The notes below the pieces were generated by a model. The model was given only the letters and a program-made list of their open reading frames with translations. It had not been told where the DNA came from and ran no database searches. 64,000 bases of DNA from Diphasiastrum complanatum (Eukaryota > Streptophyta > Lycopodiopsida > Lycopodiales > Lycopodiaceae), in the NCBI GenBank assembly GCA_029204225.1, contig CM055099.1, positions 45,945,193 to 46,009,192 of the forward strand. The letters run 5' to 3'. Made by a program: the position numbers and the translations under genes. This document shows, piece after piece, positions 27,901-34,940 of the stretch. Numbering within the stretch: position 1 is the first letter of the stretch; every line of letters starts with the position of its first letter.

Positions 27901-30900
27901 AGTTTGTTTCATCGTTTTTGGCTTGCATATTTTTTAAACAAGATGCCTCACGTTTAGTTGAGAATGTGCCACGGTACTTTTGAAGCTGATAGCTGCAATT
28001 GCAAGGACTATGGTTCAGAAAATTTCTGGGGATTTGGGAATTGGAGATTGATGCTAACTATGCGCTCAAAAAGTGAAATGAAGATTGGTGAATCATCATT
28101 TCTCTCCCTAGCGGATCAAACCTTTACAGGTTCGTGGCAGAATTTACGATCTGAAGTAAACTGTGGGGCAACAGAGAAATTATATATATCACTTTACCTG
28201 AGATGAAGATCCTCTCCAGTTTCAAATGTAAAAGGAGTTTGGATGAACAGCGTTTTGACGTGCTTGGTTGGAAGAAACCACGCACTAAAGTTAAGAATGC
28301 TATTTTTGGGTAAAGAGGATCTTCGGAGACGACTCTTTAGTTTTGAGGAAATTATAGAATTTCTGAGCAAGTTAGCACGAAAGGGCACTGGTGTTATTAT
28401 ACCATAATTGCTTATTTGCAGAGTGATATTCTATGGTGACACAATGCATAGAAACTCTTCATTACTGACCAGTATCTTAGTCTTAGATTAGGCCTTATAT
28501 GTGTCATGCCCATGATTGGTCTAACCTCGGATCTGTGTCCCATAAGGAGGTCAGAAGGCCTATCTCGACCTGTGAATTATTAATGGTTTTGAGGGATTGG
28601 GGCCATCATGGTATTAAATCATAATCAATGGTCTGGAGGCCGTGATGGTGGATTTATATGGAACTAGTAGTGATTCATAGGTAAGTGGCTGATGTGGCCC
28701 AGTTGGGCTCTGATAACACTTTCAAGTCACCAAATTATCAACCATGATGCTGAAGCCATTAGACACAATAAAAACAAATGGTGTAATCTACCCAACCAAT
28801 CTAGATCAATCGGACCTAGCCCCCAAGCTATGGACCAAAACAATGAATCAAGGGCTAGGAGAGATGTCAAACTAGCAACATGTAGCTTTAACTCACAAAT
28901 CAAGCTCACCTCTTGGAGAGACCCTTTCAAGTCACCAAAATCTCAACTAGGATGTTTAAGCCAATAAACACAATAAGAATGAATGGTGGATCGAACCCAC
29001 CCAACCAATCTAGATCAATCGAATCTATTCCCCAAGCTATGGACCAAAGCAATGACTCGAGAATTAGGAAAGGTGTCAAACCACCACCATGTAGCTACAA
29101 CTCACAAATCAAGCTCTCCTCGTAGAGAGGCATATGAGTATACTTATACCCCCCAAAGCTCTATCCCAACTAGGAGTGATCTGGGACACCTCATTGGGAC
29201 ACAACAGCAGCCAAATTGGGCCACATCAGCCACTTACCTGTGAGTAATTGCTAGCTTTATATTAATCCAACATCATGGGTGTTAGGCCTCCAAACCATTA
29301 ATTATAATTCAATACCACGAGGGCCCCAACGCCTCTTAATAATAATAAATTCATGGGTCAGGATAGGCCTTTTGATCTCCTTACGGGACATGGATCCAGC
29401 TTTTTAGGAATTTTGTATTTCCTCCTTATCATATTGTTACCGAACATCTGGTTCAATGGAATGGTCGTATTGATGATAACGAATCACAAGGGGAATAGCC
29501 TTAGAAAGAACTTCCCTAACTTTAAGTTTTTGCATGTCATGTCCACGATTGGTCTAATCTTGGATCTGTGTCCCGTAAGGAGGTCAGAAGGCTTATCTCG
29601 ACATGTGAAGTAATTATGATTATGAGGAGGGGACCTCATGGTATCAAATCATAATCAATGGTTTGAAAGCCTAAAACCCATGATGGTGAATTTTTATGGA
29701 ACTAGCAGGGACTCACAATTAAGTGGCATCAAAACTCAAGTGCTTCCCAATAAACGAAAATGAAGCAATAAGGAAAACTAAATAAAAGTGACTAAGATAT
29801 GGCCACTTAACACTTCACTTTTTAATTATCGTTGTGTTTTAAATGTGTTCTAAATAACTTTGTAAACAATTCTCATTGGTGATTATGAGAAGTCACTCTA
29901 GATAGAGTTACTTGCGAAGAAGATAAAAGAGGTTTCACAAAGGAAATAAAAAGCTTTTTTACAAAGTCATGACATATTTATGCATTGCATTTTGAAAACC
30001 ATGGTCACCATGGCTCTTATTTCAATGTCAATTCTCTGTGTTGTATTGTATGTCTAGAGCCTTGGAGGGTATCTATAATCATAGGCCTCTCTAGGAGGTG
30101 AGCTTGATTTGTGAGTTGTACCTACATGCTGCACGTCATCCACGGTTTTGAGAAGTCTCAAATATAGCGTGGCTCAGACATCAATTCTGGCTCGGACATA
30201 GATAACGTGGTTTTTAACAAAGCATTGGAGATTAAGGAACAGAATCAAGATATATAGCGTGGCTCAGACAGCGATTCTAGCTCGGATTTTTTGATAGATT
30301 GGATGGCGATGACATTGGTAAGAAATCCAGGGAGAATGGATGTCGTGCATAAAAGAGATCAAGAATCAATTATGCTGATATGTTTGAGCAGTTTAAAGGA
30401 ACGGTAGTGCTGCATATTAATTTCTCCGTGAAGCAAGATCCGCCTTTAGGACAGGATTTGTTGAACATAGTGCGAACCGCTTGCCAGCCAATGACAGCTT
30501 TTGAGATACTGGTATTGCTTTCTATAAGCTGCATTCAAAGGTTTGAGCAAGCGTCCCTGGAACTTTTGAAGACTGCAGTGCTAACGTCATATCGAGACGC
30601 TCACCGTTTGCGGTATGAAGTTTTGCTGTTGGGGCTTCTCTGATCTCAGCTCATCCCCAAAATGGATGTAGGCGCACTTTCCCTGCTCGCTATCTGTGAA
30701 ATGCAGAGTGCACGGGCCAGCAGGGTTGTTTACCGTTTTTTTTTAACTTGAACTAACTCGTTCCGAGCCAGTATGTTCCGGAACGGAACGTTTCAACCCA
30801 TTTTGCTCGGAACGGGCTTCTAAGCTTGAAAATATGCCACATCACACTATGTACTGTTCTATGGTAGCCTGGTACCTATTATCATGTCTTTTTTCTTTTG

Positions 30901-33900
30901 GAAGCAAATGGGATATTCCTCAATGCTTGTTGATATTACCTTACATATTTTGCTTTGGAAAGTTCCAATCTCAGCACGTAAAAATGAAAGAAACACTAGA
31001 TCTTGGACTTAACAGAAAAATATCCAAAATGAGTGGACCTTAGTTTACAATTCCAAGCTCATCAGGAATAGAGAAAATCATGATTTTTTGAAGAGTGAAA
31101 GCTGCATTCAATGCATTGCTTCGTACTTTGTCAATCTGACACTCATTTTTGTACAGCGGAATGGAAAAGAATGATTCTCAGGAGACAACTGAAAAATTAG
31201 GCTCAATTGAAAGCTTCATTGTGTAACATACAGTTACATACTTCTTTTCATTTCTTGGATGTTTCAGCATGACCTCTAGTCTCTAATACAAAAAGATAGT
31301 GTTAGTCGAAAGTCACAATTTTCGCTATGGTGATTACATAGGTTGTAAATACTCTGAAGTGATTGGCTTTGCTTAATGTTGTCAATATATTGGAGATCAT
31401 CTAAGTCTTTGTTGGTGGACTCCTTAAAGTTGCACATCTTTTCTGTCATATCTAGGCTTAACTTTGACATATCCATATTCTGGAGTGGTTCAGCCTCAGA
31501 TCTCGGTCTATTCCTTTTACCATAACTCATGGTTTAACTTCATTTAGGTTATCAGGCTGTTTTCCATTCTTGTTTCCTGCAGTAACTGAAGGCAAAGTGG
31601 AGTCTCAAAATCTTTTTGAGACATCAGGACCAGAGCCTGTGATATCTCCAGTTGTATCAGACCAACCTAATTATTCAACTGCTCACCCTCAGTCGTCTCA
31701 GCAATATCATCAGGTAAGTTGTTGATACCGCCTGTACTAGATTCTTTTGCGATCTTTTGATGTTTCCTAATTAAATCAGCATTCCGTGACATGTGAATCT
31801 TGCCGTGTTTGCTTACAAAAAAGTGAACTTCTACTACCTGAAGTGTCAATCTGGGATCCGAGGCCTTTGAGTGCTGTTATGCCAGCAACTTAAGAGGGAG
31901 TGCCCATTGGCATTGCACTCATGAATGTTTTTGCTTGTACTTATAATTCAGGAAGTTTATCAACAAGGTGGTGGTGTTTCCTATGGTAATACATTTCAGC
32001 CACAGTATGTACCACAACAACTGGCCCCACAGCCAGTACCAAGCTACCGAGTACCCGAAGCAAGTTATAATCCGACAGCTTCTCAGTACTACTATCCTCC
32101 AACAGTTCCACAACCACAACCACAACCAATAATGGTAGTATTTACTATTCCACATACATTAGAAGCTTTGAGGGATTATCTTTTATTTAGGCAATAATGT
32201 TTGTGGCAGACCGGAGTTATGATCTAATCTCGTTTTGATTCTTCAGTGTACTGAATTTATGTTAGTGGCGCCTGTATCTTATAGCAACACAAAAGATCAA
32301 AGCTCTAAGGTTGATAGTTTGCTCTTGAACTTTATAATTGCATGATGTGCCCCTCTTTTTCTATCTGTGCTGCTAACCAGTACTATGGCTACTTGACCTT
32401 CTTAAAGTGGGTGCAAGTTTATCATAATTTTTTTTGGTAGATCGGCATGTGGGCTAGTTATGAATGCACATAGTAGTTCAAAACGATAGAAAATCTTGTT
32501 GAAGGCAGTAGACAGTTGACCAAGGAAGCCTTATACAGTTGACGCAATTTAGCAAGAGTTTCATGAAGTCGGGGTGCCAGGTTTGTGATGTTTTCCTCCT
32601 GAAATAGTATTCCTACTTGTCAACTTTTGATACAATGTCTGATTGCTCTCCTGAATGCATACTACAGTAATGAGTTAATGAGGACCAAGGTTCTGGCTAG
32701 AAGAGTTACTTAACAAGCCTTATGTTCACGTATTGATAAATTGAAGAAATGGAGTTTTGTTTGTGAATCCTGATACTTGGGGGTGGAATTTATAACTTTG
32801 AAGATTCCCTCTTTCCTTATTGATCTATTCCGGAACCATTCAACCAGTAAATGGAGTAAGGCAGAAATATCACCACTGCATTTGGGCACCTTTGGCGCTT
32901 TGTGGCCAGCTGTATGTTCTTATAGGCATATCTTGGGATGGTATGCATCCTGCTACAGCTGTTGTAATGTCGTACTGATTAAAACTGATGCATCTTACTT
33001 GATGTCATGAAGGTAAGGTTCTTTTCTAAGCTTTAACTTGACATCACTGACTTCTCAAATAAATTTGTGAATTTAGATATATTCCAATCTCATGGTTAGA
33101 TATTTTTCTGAAGCCCTCCATCATCCTCTATGAGCATAATTTTTTTGGTTCATGTGCCCATCCACACATGAGAGTTGTTGCCAAACTCTAGCTTGAGGCT
33201 TGGCATTCATGCAATGTAATTGATTTCACGATCAGCAATGTAGCTTTCAAAGTTCAAGTTCATTCGAGTGTTGTTTTATGTTTTCTTTGTTGAATAAAAT
33301 TGTAGTTTTGAAATAGTATTGGGGTAGGAATGACTGATTCAGATTTTGGTTAGCTTGATTCTTGCTAATTCTTGAATTTTTTTTGGTTTTATAGGTATTA
33401 TGTTCAGTCTTTGATCTGATTTTTTACAGTTTTTGGCCCATTCTGCTAGTTTTCTTTGATTCTATGGCTGTGGACCTGTAGAGCATCAAATGATGGTTGT
33501 TTTGAGTCAATTTGCATGTAGTGTGGCCGTATTGGGGAAACGCGTTTCCCGGCCCTTTTTGGCTGGGAAACGCGTTTCCCAGCATATCTTGTTTCCCCGA
33601 ACATGGGAAATGCCCCCTGGGAAATGGTCGTTTCCCCATCAGGGAAACGCGTTTCCCTGATGGGCCATTTGTTGGGAAACAAATGGCCTTATTGCTCTTT
33701 GACACAATTGGTCTCATCATTATTTCTGTGAGTGAGTTTTCTTTCCGTCTTATCTTTCTGATTGGATTACATCTCATCAGCGAGAAAGTGAGATTCTTTC
33801 TATTAGATGTCCATAGGATAGGAATCTGAGTTTGCACAAGCAATAGCCATGAGGCTGTTACTTTTCTTGATGTTTCAATCAGTTCCATCATGTTTGCACA

Positions 33901-34882
33901 TAATATAGCTACAACATCTACCGATAGTGGGCTTTATATTTTTGAGGGCGAATATGCTTAAATGCCTTCTTGGACATGGCATGTGTTCCATGGTTTGGTG
34001 GCATGCTGTTATCTTTGGCACAGCTCAAGCCAATGCAGGACTTATTATATAGTTTGAAGAGTGACCTTTTTAGGCAGGCTTTTGTGGTTGAGGACTTCTT
34101 GCTTCTGCATCAGCCTGAAAGTTCAAATATGACATTTTCAATGTATTTCTTAAAAGTTATGAGGGGGTTGTTAGAAGTTTGCAATTCATGGTTTATGAAA
34201 GAGCCAGACTGCATAGGCAGATATGTGAGATCTTGGGGCACTTTTGGAGTCTGCAATAAAACCAATAAGGAGGACCCCTCGAGTTCTCCACAGAGAAATA
34301 AGTTGGCTTGATGCACTTTGGGTCATATTGCACAACCTATGATGTCAGTGCAGGTTATCAGTGGAGGCAGGATTCGGACCAAATCTTCCTACTTTTCCAG
34401 AATCTTGAGACATAGATGAGAAAACATTTATGAAAAATCTAAAGATAATCTTTTGTTATTAAGGGTCAAATTCCCTGTTTGGATCGAATGTCCCTAATGT
34501 TACATGCCATTGGTAGTATGAAAGTGTCATTCGGCTCAAAATATTCAGCTTCATAAGACCATGCTTCTACTGTCAATTTGATTTTATGTATCGGTGAGAT
34601 TTTCTGATAACTTTGGACATATTTATCTTGTGAATTTTCCTTTAGTTGTTAATTTCCACCATTGAAGCATAGGAAGTACTGTGCTGTAAGCTTATATGAT
34701 TGATGTGAGAGTTCACATTTGTTACACCTTGTGTAAAATGCATGCCTGATGTTCATGGCAGTCACCATATCCTCCCCGAGTTTCTGGATTCATTCCCTCC
34801 ACTCCACCCCCAATTCCAAATGTGGACCAGTACCAGCAGCCATCTGCTGCTCCCTTGTATCAGCAGGTATGAAGTTGGAAAG

Positions 34883-34940
<58 letters not shown>

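Noticed and set aside
33531-33688. CRISPR-like array
   Set aside because: The repeats are palindromic and unequal, spacers are not regular, and this is a plant nuclear intron.
33970-34311. 113-codon ORF in intron 18 as a gene
   Set aside because: No similarity or motif, and it lies within the intron between well supported exons.
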